Source of the DNA: Cryptomeria japonica
Taxonomy: Eukaryota > Streptophyta > Pinopsida > Cupressales > Cupressaceae
Assembly: GCF_030272615.1 (NCBI RefSeq)
Contig: NC_081405.1
Coordinates: forward strand, 19,116,547-19,180,546
Reading direction: 5' to 3'
DNA length: 64,000 bases
The position numbers and the translations under genes were made by a program. Of this stretch, positions 34,982 to 45,830 are shown piece by piece. Within the stretch, counting starts at the first letter, position 1, and the number at the start of each line of letters is the position of its first letter. Below the pieces are notes generated by a model. The model made no database searches. It saw only the letters and a program-made list of their open reading frames with translations, and was not told where the DNA came from.

Positions 34982-36135
34982 TGTTGGCATTTTTGTGGTT
35001 TATGTTGTGATTGTCATTGATGGACACACACTTGTATTGAGATCCCCTTTATATGTATGAGCTTATGCTCAACCGATATTTGTTCCAACCGGTATGTTGT
35101 ATACTAGTCTCTAGACTAGTGGCGATTTTGCAGAATGTGTTTCCCGGTTTGAAGCGACATGTCGACCCCAAGTGGTTCGCAAATCACAAGCGGTACGAGG
35201 GAGAAAAGTGACACAACACATTCTTACCAGTCTTCTTTTTTGTCAAACCGGCAACCGATATTTTGTATGAACTGGTAAATACTCTGTGATGAGTTACCAA
35301 CCGACATTTTGTGATGAGTTACCAATCCACCGATTGTTTGACGGTGCCGACACATTGACGGTGATTCCTGTGTCGTGTTACTAAGTATGTCTAGGTTCAT
35401 TGAACCTAGGAAATTGTAAAGAAATCCTATTGGACCGACATGAAATCAGATTCCTTTAAAAGGACATCATGTCTAGGGTTTTAGGTGGTTGCTGAAAGGG
35501 TTAATATTGAGTTCGGGTTTAAGGTGGAAGTGGAGAATGATCTTATCTGAGAAGATCAAGTTGTAACTATTAGAGAGAGAGAGAGAAGACTGAAGTAATG
35601 TTGGAATGCATTAGCTGTGAGCAATACTGGATCTAACCAAGTAGTTTGTGCTATTAGATAGATCAAACACTTGTTGATTACTCACATCTTTGACAAGTTT
35701 GTGGCCCTTAACCGGGTAGGCCTCAAAGCCTTTGTAAAATCCTCTAACAAGGTGGTTCACACATGTGAATCTAAAATCCTCTAACAAGGTAGTCTTTAAT
35801 CGGACTTATCTCCTAACCAAGATTGAGATTCTTAACAGGATCTGTTCTGGTGAAGAACATTGTAAGACCTTAACCGGTCTGGTTTCTATTCTGCAGATAG
35901 TGACTTGTGAGTTCCATCTCACCATGGTTTTTTCCCAGTTGGGTTTCCACGTCAAATATCCTATGTTATGGTTGTATTGCTTTTGTGGGTGAATGCTTTG
36001 TTCGCATTTTGGTTTCCATGTGTGGTAACCGGTTTGACTATCAAACTGCTTTACCGGTTTATCTTTAGACTGTGTAAGTGTTTTAGTGCAAAGATTTTTG
36101 GTATACTAATTCACCCCCCCTCTTAGTATTCATCA
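34982..36135 (+). repeat. 5' LTR of the Sirevirus-like element
   Basis: Starts TGTTGGCATTTTTG and ends TTAGTATTCATCA. Aligns with the 3' LTR over its full length with scattered substitutions. Contains several ACCGGT words. Internal reading 35765-35992 occurs in both LTRs and is not a gene. Confidence 0.95.
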
Positions 36136-36137
36136 AT

Positions 36138-36150
36138 TGGTATCAGAGCC
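36138..36150 (+). promoter_or_regulatory. primer binding site, initiator Met-tRNA
   Basis: TGGTATCAGAGCC lies 2 bases after the LTR end. It is complementary to the 3' end of plant initiator methionine tRNA, the usual primer of Copia elements. Confidence 0.9.
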
Positions 36151-36185
36151 AACCTTTCTATAAGTTTAACCACTTGGAAAGAGAT

Positions 36186-37463
36186 ATGGGGGAATACACC
36201 TTGAGGGAACTTACTCAATGACTCACTAAGTCTGAGCAAGCCTATGATGATCTTATGGTCAAATACAAGGCATCTCAAGCAAAAAGAAGAGAACATGCAG
36301 AGAGACTGATGGAACTATCTAAAAGTAGTTATGAAGATGAAGCTAACATGGAGGCCATGATTGTTGAAGTGAATAAGTTGAATGTTTCAAAATCCAATTT
36401 GAGAAAGGAATTGGAGGGGCTGACTATTCGGTTTAGTCAAGAGCTTGAGAACTATAGAAAAGCTGAAGATTGGATAAAGGAGAGAGATCATGAGATCTCC
36501 AAGTTGAAACAAGAGATTAGTGCACTGACTGCTTGCCTTCATGAGAGCAGAATGGAAAAGGAAGACATGCAAGGAGAACTGAACATAGCCATCACTGAAA
36601 ATGCAAGTCTAATGGAGATAAATACTGCTATTTCCAAAGAACTCTTTGAGTCAAAGGAAATACTTGCTAAGTTTGGCAAAAGTACTGTCAAGCTAGAGCA
36701 AAAGCTTGAGTCATCTAGATCGGCAAAGAATACCAATGGCCTTGGTTTTTCTGGACATGAGGAAGGAGAATCCTCAGGAACAAATGTTGAAGCATCAAAG
36801 AAGCAACCGACGCTCAAAGGAAAAGGTAAGCAAAAATTCAAACCTGTTTGCTTTAACTGTCTTAAAGAAGGACACACTGCCAATGTATGTAGGAGAAAAG
36901 CCTACAATAATTTTCCCTATTTTATCAACAATGTACCTAGATTCAATAAGTTCAATGGTCATTGTTATGCATGCAACAAGTTTGGGCATAGAGCATTTGA
37001 ATGCAGGTCTGTAGTGGATAACACTGGAAGATATCCTCAGAGGACCCACGGAACTGGTCCTGAATCTTTTATGAACCAGAACCACAACCAGTTTAATGAC
37101 TTCAATCATCAGTCAAGAAGCGGTGGTCATCAAGCAGCAACCAGATGGAGAGAAAGTTGTATGATCTGTCATGATCATGGTCACACTGCTGCAACATGCA
37201 GAAGAAAGAATGGAAATATGTACAATGGACCTTGGAGAGCACCTGGACTTGTTTGCTATCATTGCAACAAACCGGGTCACATTGCAAGATTCTGCAGAAG
37301 CAGAAAAAGTATATTTGATGATATACCGGTCACTCGAGAAGGAGAAATAGATGTTGAAAAAGTTCAAGGAGACATGAAGAAAACATGGAAGAAGAAACCG
37401 ATATTGTCGGAGGAGGAACCGGTTTCTGCACCTAGTGTGGAAATATCGAAACCGACAAACTAA
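36186..37463 (+). pseudogene. Gag-like protein with four CCHC zinc knuckles
   Basis: Nucleocapsid-type Gag. The first ATG after the primer site is at 36,186 (MGEYTLRELTQ), but a TGA at 36,219 in the same frame breaks it after 11 codons; the open part from ATG 36,255 has 402 residues. Residues 1 to about 165 are charged and heptad-like (coiled coil). Four CX2CX4HX4C knuckles follow near residues 199 (CFNCLKEGHTANVC), 237 (CYACNKFGHRAFEC), 302 (CMICHDHGHTAATC) and 334 (CYHCNKPGHIARFC). All metal ligands are intact. One or two knuckles are usual in plant Gag, so four is notable. The Copia capsid core (UBN2-like) that should precede the knuckles is not recognisable; the coiled coil stands in its place. 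TAA at 37,461. Confidence 0.8.
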
Positions 37464-37475
37464 GCCTCAAAGGCT

Positions 37476-37486
37476 TAGGGGGAGCA
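37476..37486 (+). promoter_or_regulatory. internal purine tract after gag
   Basis: TTAGGGGGAGCAAA just after the gag stop. Same core as the tracts ahead of the 3' LTR. Confidence 0.5.
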
Positions 37487-37907
37487 AATGACGAAATGCT
37501 TTCGAACCCTCGGTTGACACCGGTAAAAGACCTTAACCGGTATGTGATACCTGTTGCTTGGCAGAAGACCGAAAATGATAAAAAGGCAACCTAGGGTTTA
37601 CGCCCTAATAGAGGAACATTAATGACGGTAGGTGAGAGACATGTATACATGCAATTTTTCAAATCATTTCTCACTATTTGTTTTCGAGCGCAAAAAAGTT
37701 TTCAAGTGCAAAATGAAGAAAAGGTGATTTGAGCTTAGATTTCAAGAAATTGGATAACCTTGAAAGAGATTCAAATTTAGTTTGCAAGCGGTAGTGGAGA
37801 ACTCAAAGCCATGATTTGGCATCCGACAGAGAGCGAAGTGAAGCAGAATTTGGAAGCCCTAAATTCACATTTGAAAGGTATTTTTCGTGTTCTTGAAATA
37901 CTCTACA

Positions 37908-40900
37908 ATGGCTTCCGCATCTCATACCAGTTTGAGTACATCCATAAAGTCAGAAAGTTTTATTCAAAGGAAGGCCAAATATAATGCTTTATCACAAGTT
38001 CCAGCTAGAATCATAGTCGAAGAAGGAATTTCTGATTATATTGATTGCAAAATAGAAGACCTTGGGTCTTTAGCTATTCACACTCAGTTAGGTCTATTTT
38101 GTGGCAAGGACAAAAAGATCAAACCAGAGTTCAGTATCTTAGAGAAGAAGAAACTCCATAATGCCATATATTTTCTGGAAGACTTCATGGAGGTTCACAT
38201 CAGGATCATCTTGAGCAGAGTCCATGGTGACAAGATGTACCTAGAGAGGATGCATGATATCACGCCCGAGGCAATTCATGCAATCACCAGTTTCTGCAAC
38301 ACAGGGGAAGTGTCAGCCCTGAGAACGGTAAGCAAAACAGAAATAACCAAGCTCACCGGTTCGACAAGTGATTCACGAGGTATGGCAGTCAATCCTATCA
38401 AGGATGATCTGGTGAAATACGCATGCATGGTGATTGGATACAGAACATTCTCAGCCAGCAGGATTAATTTTGTATCTGTTGTAGCGGTAAATGCCACTTA
38501 CCGGATGATTAAAGAGGATAAATCATTTGAAATATGCACCGGTATGCAGAGGCAACTCCTGTAAAATCTTAAGGCAATCAAAAAGGACAATTCACTGAGG
38601 TTTAAGTTTGGACAACTACTGGTAGGGTTGTTTTTCTATTTCCAAAGCTACTTTTCAGGTGTAGGAGATGTCCAGTGGTCCCCTGACCAACCGGTAACCA
38701 AGCAAATAAAGGAAAGTGTGCAAGCCATTGGAACTGCCTACCCTAAGGTACTGAATAAATACTTTGATGAGTTCTGAAGAAAGATGAGTCAGAGGGTAAG
38801 AATCTCAGGTGACATAGTAAAGAAATACGAAGATGACATATGTTTCACTATTCAGGTGGACAAATGTCTAATGGAGGCTGTTGAGCCTAGAATGGAGGAA
38901 GTGGAGCCTATGGGCTATGAGGTCATGTTTGACATGCTGGAAGGGTATGCTTCAACCCTTATTGCCTCACCTCTTGATCGAAAGGCTAAGAGGACCAGAA
39001 CCTACTTAGAGAGGATCACACCAGTTGAAGAACCATCGGTGAAGAAGGGAAAAGAACCGGTAGCTAAGAAAGCTAAGGCAATGCCTACAGCATCAGCACC
39101 AGCTACCACTGTAACTCCAAGAGTGACCAAGCGGTCACCGGCAAAGAAGAAACCGAAGGTAACACCGGCAAAATTCTTCGAAAGGAAGAGGAAGACTAAG
39201 GCAAATGAACCGGACTCCGAAGAAACCGAGTCTGATGAACAACCAAAGAAGGCTAAACAAACCAAGAAGATGAAGAAGAATGAACTGGCAACATCAGCAC
39301 CGGTAAATATAGATATCTCCTCTTACAAACCTTTGACACATTGTCAAAGAACATTAAAGAATATTAGGAGAAAGTTACTTCATGGTTTAATAGATTATTA
39401 TGATGAATTCAATAGTGAGGAAAAAGATGAAGTACTACAGGAAATCATTCTTTATTTATGTAAAAATGACTGGTCACCATCAGAGATTAAATCTCAGACA
39501 CCAGATTCATTATTTAAAGCATTGGATAACAAATGGCGCATTGCCATTGAAAAGGAACAGGAGATTAGGGACAAAGTTTTTGCACAGTACTTCCCCGAAC
39601 TCTCAAATTCAGAATTGTTTGATGTATTGGATCAAAATAAAGGTCTCTTCTTCACAAGGAGAAGAAGACTCTGGTTGTTGGAGGTGAGAGTTGATGATGT
39701 AGAAAAAGATACACATCAACACATGGCCCATGCTATCAGTTTTCACAAAGCACGAATGGCCAACCTCCAAGCGGAAAAGGAACTGGTTATTTCCAAACTT
39801 GATGAGGTTTTTGATGAGGAAGGAAACCTAGTGGAAGAACCAATCGACACCATAGATGTCAATGCCCTGGATGTAGAAGATGTCACTCAAGACATACCTT
39901 CTGAGGGTACTGAATAGGGGCAATGGGCCGATTAGGGTGGTGAACAAGCTATGGACACGCAGCAAGCGACAAAAGATCAGGAAGAGAAAAAGAAGAAGGA
40001 TGAAGACAAGAAACAAAAGAAAGAGGAAGAGAAGAGGAAAGAGGAAGAGAAGAGAAAAGAGGAAGAGAAGAGAAAAGAGGAAGAGGAGAAAAGAAAAGAT
40101 GAAGAAAAGAAGAAGCAAGAAGAAGAAAGGAAGAAGAAAGAAGAAGAGGACAAGGAAGAAAAGAAGAAAAAGGAAGAGGAAGAGAAGAAGAAAAAGGAAG
40201 AGGAAGAGAAGAAGAAAAAGGAAGAGGAAGAGAAGAAGAAGAGGGAAGAAGAAGAAAAGGAAGAGCAGAGGAAAAGAAAAAGGCAGAGGAAGACAAGGAA
40301 GAAGAGAAGAGAAGAGAAGCGGAAAAGAAGAAAGCTGAAGAAGCCAAGGAACGAGAAGCGGCAAAAAGCTCTCAGGTGGAGACTCCGAAGGCAACTGGAA
40401 GTCAACCCTCACTAGTTGATCTCTCTAGTCCTATCGATCTCCAATCTGCAAGTGAGTCAGAGCTTATGCAGAGCATCAAGGTTGCTCAAGATTGCCTTGA
40501 GATCATTCATAGGAAAAAGGAACAGGCCATCATCCACGCAACTGTAGATACACTTACCGATCTAATACCCGGCACTAATCTTTCTGACACTGATTCATCA
40601 CTAGTGAAACTCAAACTTTTGTGTACTGTAGTGGATGATCAGGTGCAGAGTCTAGAAGAAGCAGCAGAGGCCAATGTAAAGAAAGAGCACCAAAAGGCTC
40701 TTAATGTTGCTCTAGTGAAGAAATTGAATGAGCTTAGGACTGAACTGCTAAAGGATCAAAAGGACATAAGGAGTGCCTTGGATGAGGGAAACTTGCTACT
40801 TAGCAAAATCTATCAACCTCATCTGTTCTGTGATGATGTGCTAGCCAAGAAGCAACAGCTTCAAACGGACTTATAGTCCTACTTGAGCACATTCAAGACT

Positions 40901-41242
40901 CCTTACGACTCCTTTGCAGCATATGGGCAAACCGTTCACCGGTTCCAGATCCAGTCAGCCAAGATAGAGCAAGAGATCAGCACAAGGTCTATGGATTTGT
41001 AGGAGCTTCAACTGGTATTACTTCCACGATTGCAAATTCTCCAGAAATGTTATCTGAACTTGGATGCCCTGACAGTCACACAAGAACTGAGCACAATAGA
41101 TGCCATGGAGGAATAGGTATCACAGATGCAGACAGAGAAGGAAGTTGTCACCTCCCTACTTGAGTCCTGGTCCCTTTCCATGAAACAATTTTTGCAGGAC
41201 TATAAAGCGGTTTTTGACAAGTATTATTCATTATTGTCATAA
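37908..41242 (+). pseudogene. Giant second ORF of unknown function (about 1100 codons)
   Basis: I do not recognise this protein. The likely start is ATG 37,908 (context ACAATGGCT); ATG 37,887 is in the same frame. One frame runs to about 40,265 with stops at 38,562 (TAA), 38,775 (TGA), 39,915 (TAG) and about 39,936 (TAG); a frameshift in the GA-rich tract near 40,265-40,300 moves to the frame that carries METPKATGSQP and goes on to about 41,242 past TAGs at 40,874, about 41,000 and about 41,115. Order: a globular N-terminal domain (37,908-38,775; ITPEAIHAITSF and TVSKTEITKLTG, like the IDR-x-MGIP area of the antisense ORF at 10.8 kb), a Lys/Pro/Ala-rich basic linker (39,000-39,290), a helical domain, a Lys/Glu-only stretch (39,990-40,330) and a long coiled-coil C-terminus. 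It might correspond to the envelope-like or accessory ORFs of Sireviruses. No catalytic motif. Confidence 0.6.
39990..40335 (+). repeat. purine-only coding repeat (Lys/Glu tract)
   Basis: AAGAGGAAGAGAAGAG repeats inside the second ORF, coding for K/E runs such as EEEKRKEEEKRKEE in the coding frame. The minus-strand Phe/Leu/Ser ORFs are shadows. The frameshift in the ORF lies at the right end of this tract, a typical slippage site. Confidence 0.85.
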
Positions 41243-41295
41243 ACTCTTTTACATATATATGGAAACAGGTTTTTCAGCGGTACTTTGTCATTGTT

Positions 41296-41559
41296 GACAA
41301 AGGGGGAGAAGTATATCTGGTTTTTGGTTTTAAATTTTGAAATTTTGATATATCAGGGGAGAAGTATATGTTGTGATATATGCTATATGCTCTGATGATT
41401 ATGCTCTAAATGCAAAATTGCTATACACTCTGTTGATTAAGGTTTTGTGTATATGCTTAGGGGGAGCAATTTTGTTAATGGCAAGTTTTTTGTTGTAAAA
41501 CACTTAGATGTCAAAATTTTATTTTCCTAAGTGTTGCCATCAATGCCAAAGGGGGAGAT
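41296..41559 (+). promoter_or_regulatory. multiple polypurine tracts ahead of the 3' LTR
   Basis: Four purine tracts: AAAGGGGGAGAAG (about 41,299), AGGGGAGAAG (about 41,356), TAGGGGGAGCAA (about 41,459) and AAAGGGGGAGAT (41,548-41,559), the last abutting the LTR. Repeated PPTs upstream of the 3' LTR are a described hallmark of Sireviruses. Confidence 0.85.
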
Positions 41560-42715
41560 TGTTGGCATTTTTGTGGTTTATGTTGTGATTGTCATTGATG
41601 GACACACACTTGTATTGAGATCCCCTTTATATGTATGAGCTTATGCTCGACCGGTATTTTTTCCAACCGGTATGTTGTATACTAGTCTCTAGACTAGTGG
41701 CAATTTTGTAGAATGTGTTTCCCGGTCTGTAGCGGCATGTCGACCCCAAGCGGTTCGCAGATCACAAGCGGTATGAGGGAGAAAAGCAACACAACACATT
41801 CTTACTAGTCTTCATTTTTGTCAAACCGACAACCAATATTTTGTATGAACTGGTAAATACTCTGTGATGAGTTACCAATCGACATTTTGTGATGAGTTAC
41901 CAATCCACCGATTGTTTGACGGTGCCGACACATTGACGGTGATTCCTGTGTCGTGTTACTAAGTATGTCTAGGTTCATTAAACCTAGGAAATTGTAAAGA
42001 AATCCTATTGGACCGACATGAAATCAGATTCCTTTAAAAGGATATCATGTCTAGGGTTTTAGGTGGTTGCTGAAAGGGTTAATGTTTAGCTAGGGTTTAA
42101 GGTGGAAGTGGAGAACGATCTTATCTGAGAAGATCAAGTTGTAACTGTTAGAGAGAGAGAGAGAAGACTGAAGTAATGCTGGAATGCATTAGCTGTGAGC
42201 AATACTGGATCTAACCAAGTAGTTTGTGCTATTAGATAGATCAAACACTTGTTGATTACTCACATCTTTAACAAGTTCGTAGCCCTTAACTGGGTAAGCC
42301 TCAAAGCCTTTGTAAAATCCTCTAACAAGGTGGTTCACACATGTGAATCTAAAATCCTCTAACAAGGTAGTCTTTAATCGAACTTATCTCCTAACAGAGA
42401 TTGAGATTCTTAACAAGATCTGTTTTGGTGAAGAACATTGTAAGACCTTAACCGGTCTGGTTTCTATTCTGCAGATAGTGACTTGTGAGTTCCATCTCAC
42501 CGTGGTTTTTTCCCAGTTGGGTTTCCACGTCAAATATCCTATGTTATGGTTGTATTGCTTTTGTGGGTGAATGCTTTATTCGCATTTTGGTTTGCATGTG
42601 TGGTAACCGGTTTGACTGTTAGACTGCTTTACCAGTTTATCTTTAAACTGTGTAAGTGTTTTAGTGCAAAGATTTTTGGTATACTAATTCACCCCCCCCC
42701 TCTTAGTATTCATCA
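41560..42715 (+). repeat. 3' LTR of the Sirevirus-like element
   Basis: Full-length copy of the 5' LTR, starting TGTTGGCATTTTTG after the polypurine tract and ending ATTCATCA, followed by the TGTGT duplication. Confidence 0.95.
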
Positions 42716-43084
42716 TGTGTATGAGTGAGAGAGATAGTGAAGTGTTGCAACTTGTAACCTAGCACAATTTACACAACTTTATGTGCCCCTACTTTCATGT
42801 GTCCCATCTTAGCTCTCACCTGAGTCTATTTCAAGCCTTTTTACCTCAAAACTAATGTCATCTTTCTGCATGGTAATCTAAACCCTAACATTGAGTTGTT
42901 TGCTCTTCATTTCTCATTTATTTGCCCTGTTTTCGATGAACAGGTGCACTTGAGGCACCTTTTTCTGTATAGGGGTGCCCAGGGCATCCTTGCCTTCCTT
43001 AAAAAAGACATATTTAAATATGTTAGTGCACTTCCCCTTCTTGGTGATTTTGGATCTTGGTGTCTCAATTTAACCATTGGAGGT
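42716..43084. repeat. LTR-like fragment related to the LTR at 18.9 kb, plus inverted-arm sequence
   Basis: About 42,745-42,860 shares word order with 18,945-19,060 (AATTTACAC, TGTGCCCCTACTTT, TGTCC-ATC-T, CTCTTT...). Weak but ordered. From 43,005 on the sequence is the inverted partner of 28,256-28,352. No ORF of interest. Confidence 0.5.
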
Positions 43085-43254
43085 CACCCTAATTGGTGCA
43101 AAGAGAGGGAGAGAGGGAGAGAGTGATAAAGAGAGGTAATGAGAAAGGGAGAGAGGGAGGGGGAGTAGAGAGGGAGAGAGTAAGAGAGAGATACACCTTA
43201 GAGAAGGGGAGAGTAAGATAGAGAGGATGCGAGGGAGAGACTTTAGAGATAAAG

Positions 43255-43323
<69 letters not shown>

Positions 43324-43870
43324 AATGAAAAAGAGAAAGGGAGGGGGGAGGTAGGGAGAGAGTGGGAAAGAGATACACTTGACAAAGGAAGAGAGTGAGA
43401 TAGAGAGATAGAGGCAGAGAGGGAGAGAGAGTAAAGATAGAAAGAATGGGAGAGAGAGGAAAATAGAGAGAGAGAGGGAAAGAGAGAGAAGATTCATGGA
43501 ACATTGTTTAGGCACATAGTGTGTTGATGGAAGATTCAACTAACATAGCGTGTTAGTCGCTTTCGCTGATTCGTGGACTGCGTGGCCGCCATTTCCTTTT
43601 GCCCCGCGAAACAATGAATTCAACTAACATAGCGTGTTAGTAGCTTTCGTTGATTCATGGGCTGTGTGGTCACCATTTTCTTTTGCCCTACGAAACCTGT
43701 GAATTCGACTAACATGGCGTGTTAGTCACTTTCGTTGATTCGCGAGCTGCATGGCCGCCATTTATTTTTCCTCGCGAAATAGCGAATTCGACTAACATGG
43801 CGTGTTAGTCGCTTTCACTGATTCGCAGACTGTGCAACCACCATTTCCTTTTGCCTCACGAAACATCCTA
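43005..43870 (-). repeat. right arm of a long inverted repeat (GA tract and 84-bp array)
   Basis: Reading leftward from 43,870 gives the 84-bp array (about 43,540-43,870), the constant junction (43,497-43,545), a GA tract (43,085-43,495, CT on the minus strand) and the 43,005-43,103 segment. This is the same order as 27,470-28,352. The order of variant units in the array (GAGGAAAAA type, then TAGGGCAAAAG type, then GGGGCAAAAGG type) also agrees, so the arms are true copies. Confidence 0.85.
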
Positions 43871-44310
43871 GTCTAATCTGTCAGGCCCACCATCCTTTCG
43901 CTCCTTTGCGAAAGATAAACTCCATGCTATTTCGCCCACCGAAATAACGCAGACCATCGGATCCTTTTCAAGATGCACCTTCTTTACTTTCCACGTCATC
44001 CTCACGATGGGCCCAATTCCCTTTCGGTGCTTCGCGATAGGTTAGTCAATCACAACCACTAACTGTAGAATTGATGGTGTAAAATGCGCGACTAACACGC
44101 ATGTTACTCATTACTAACCGAGTATCGATATAGCAGACCGAGACTGCTCCTGATAGTGGAAACATAGTCCGATATGTCCCATCGGGTATTGACACAGTTC
44201 AATTTATGTCTCTCCAATGCCCTGATGATCTCAATATACCAGTCTGCATTGTGACCAAGTCCCTCGCGTCATCAGCATAAATCACCCCGGAGAACTCCTA
44301 GCTACTCTCC
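43871..44310 (+). repeat. module with GCGAAAGATAAACTCC and TTTCGC dyads
   Basis: Starts TAGTCTAATCTGTCAGGCCC and holds CATCCTTTCG...TTTGCGAAAG, CCGAAATAACGCAGACC and TCAAGATGCACCTTCTTTAC. Copies lie at 45,885-46,060 and, inverted, at 49,645-49,795. The rest, 44,060-44,310, holds GTTAGTCAATC and ATCGGG words. No gene. Confidence 0.7.
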
Positions 44311-44312
44311 AT

Positions 44313-45830
44313 CTGCCTTAATAATCTTATCGAGATTCGGCATAGCATAATATTGCTTCTTCTGATGTCTTGATGAGTCCTAATGCATGTTTACTTTATC
44401 GGTATAATTTACACCGATATCCCCGTAGGTTCTTTTATCTTCATCGGGGGTCGGAATAGCCGTTTTCTATTCCTCTTGAAGTCCCGATCAATCTCCGATG
44501 CACTTTTATGCTATATGCTTCTGAGTTTGTTTTATTGGTATAGGTAATAACGATGGTTCCGCCTTCCCGATTCTCCATGTCATATAGTGTCTTAGCGACA
44601 GGTTAGTCAATCGAAAGTGCGCGTTACCGACAGGTTAGTCAATTGCAACCGCGCGTTACCGACAGGTTAGACAATCACAGAATGTTGGTCGCAATATGGA
44701 CGGTGTAAAACGAACTACTAACATGCCTTAATAGTCTTATCAGTACTCGACATAGCATAAAATTGCTTCTTCCGATTTCCCGATGAGTCCTAATGCATGT
44801 TTACTTTATTGGTATAATTTACACCGATATCCCCGCAGGTGCTTTTATCTTCATCGGGGGTCGGAATAGCCGTTTTCTATTCCTCCTAAAGTCTCGATCA
44901 GTCTTTGATGCACTTTTATGCTTTATGCTTCCGAGTTTGTTTTATCGGTATAGGTAATACTGATGGTTCAGCCTTCCCGATTCTCCATGTCATACAGTGT
45001 CTTAGTGATAGGTTAGTCAATCGAAAGCGCATGTTACCGACATGTTAGTCAATAGCAACCGCACGTTACCAACAGGTTAGACAATCGCAGAATGTTGGTC
45101 GCAATATGGACGGTGTAAAACGGACTACTAACATGCCTTAATAGTCTTATCGGGACTCGACATAGCATAAAATTGCTTCTTCCAATGTCCCGATGAGTCC
45201 TAATGCATGTTTACTTTATCAGTATAATTTACACCGATATCCCCGCAGGTGCTTTTATCTTCATCGGGGGTCAGAATAGTCGTTTTCTATTCCTCCTGAA
45301 GTCTCGATCAGTCTCTAATGCACTTTTATGCTTTATGCTTTCGAGTTTGTTTTATCGGTATAGGTAATACCGATGGTTCAGCCTTCCCGATTCTCCATGT
45401 CATACAGTGTCTTAGCGACAGGTTAGTCAATCGAAAGCGCGTGTTACTGACATGTTAGTCAATCGCAACCATGCGTTACCGATAGGTTAGACAATCGCAG
45501 AATGTTGGTCGCAATATGGACGGTGTAAAACAGACTACTAACACACCTTAATAGTCTTATCGAGACTCGACATAGCATAAAATTGCTTCTTCCGATGTCG
45601 CGATGAGTCCTAATGCATGTTTACTTTATCAGTATAATTTACACTGATATCCCTGCAGGTGCTTTTATCTTCATCAGGTGTCAGAATAGCCTTTTTCTAT
45701 TCCTCCTGAAGTCCCGATCAGTTTTCGATGCACTTTTATGCTTTATGCTTTCGAGTTTGTTTTATCGGTATAGGTAATATCGATGGTTCCGCCTTTTGAT
45801 TCTCCGTGTCATCGGGGATCAATATAACTA
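44313..45830 (+). repeat. 410-bp tandem repeat, about 3.7 copies
   Basis: The anchor GCCTTAATAGTCTTATC occurs at about 44,313, 44,722, 45,131 and 45,541, giving a period of 409-410. Units contain CCCGATGAGTCCTAATGC, TCGGTATAATTTACACCG (a dyad), TCATCGGGGGTCGGAATAG, TCGGTATAGGTAATACCGA (a dyad) and two or three GACAGGTTAGTCAATCG words. Copies differ by several percent. The TTAGTC word links it to the 84-bp family. Confidence 0.85.

Larger units (their letters stand above)
34982..42715 (+). mobile_element. Non-autonomous Sirevirus-like LTR retrotransposon, complete structure
   Basis: A 7.7-kb element with LTRs at 34,982-36,135 and 41,560-42,715, both TG...CA, and a perfect 5-bp target-site duplication TGTGT (34,977-34,981 and 42,716-42,720). 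A Met-tRNA primer site follows the 5' LTR at 36,138. A polypurine tract precedes the 3' LTR, with several more GGGGGAG tracts inside, a trait known from Sireviruses (Copia superfamily). The internal 5.4 kb codes for a four-zinc-knuckle Gag and a huge second ORF. No protease, integrase, RT or RNase H motif is present in any frame, so movement would need helper enzymes. LTRs differ by a few percent by eye, pointing to an insertion that is not recent. Each ORF has a few nonsense changes. Confidence 0.9.

Noticed and set aside
35765-35992. 75-codon ORF present twice (also at 42,343)
   Set aside because: It lies inside both LTRs of the Sirevirus-like element; the second copy is the LTR duplicate, not a gene family.
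36795-37367. Minus-strand ORFs over the zinc-knuckle Gag
   Set aside because: Shadows of the plus-strand coding region, which has clear CCHC motifs.
39828-40412. 194-codon minus-strand ORF rich in Phe/Leu, like a membrane protein
   Set aside because: It is the complement of the Lys/Glu coding repeat of the plus-strand giant ORF.
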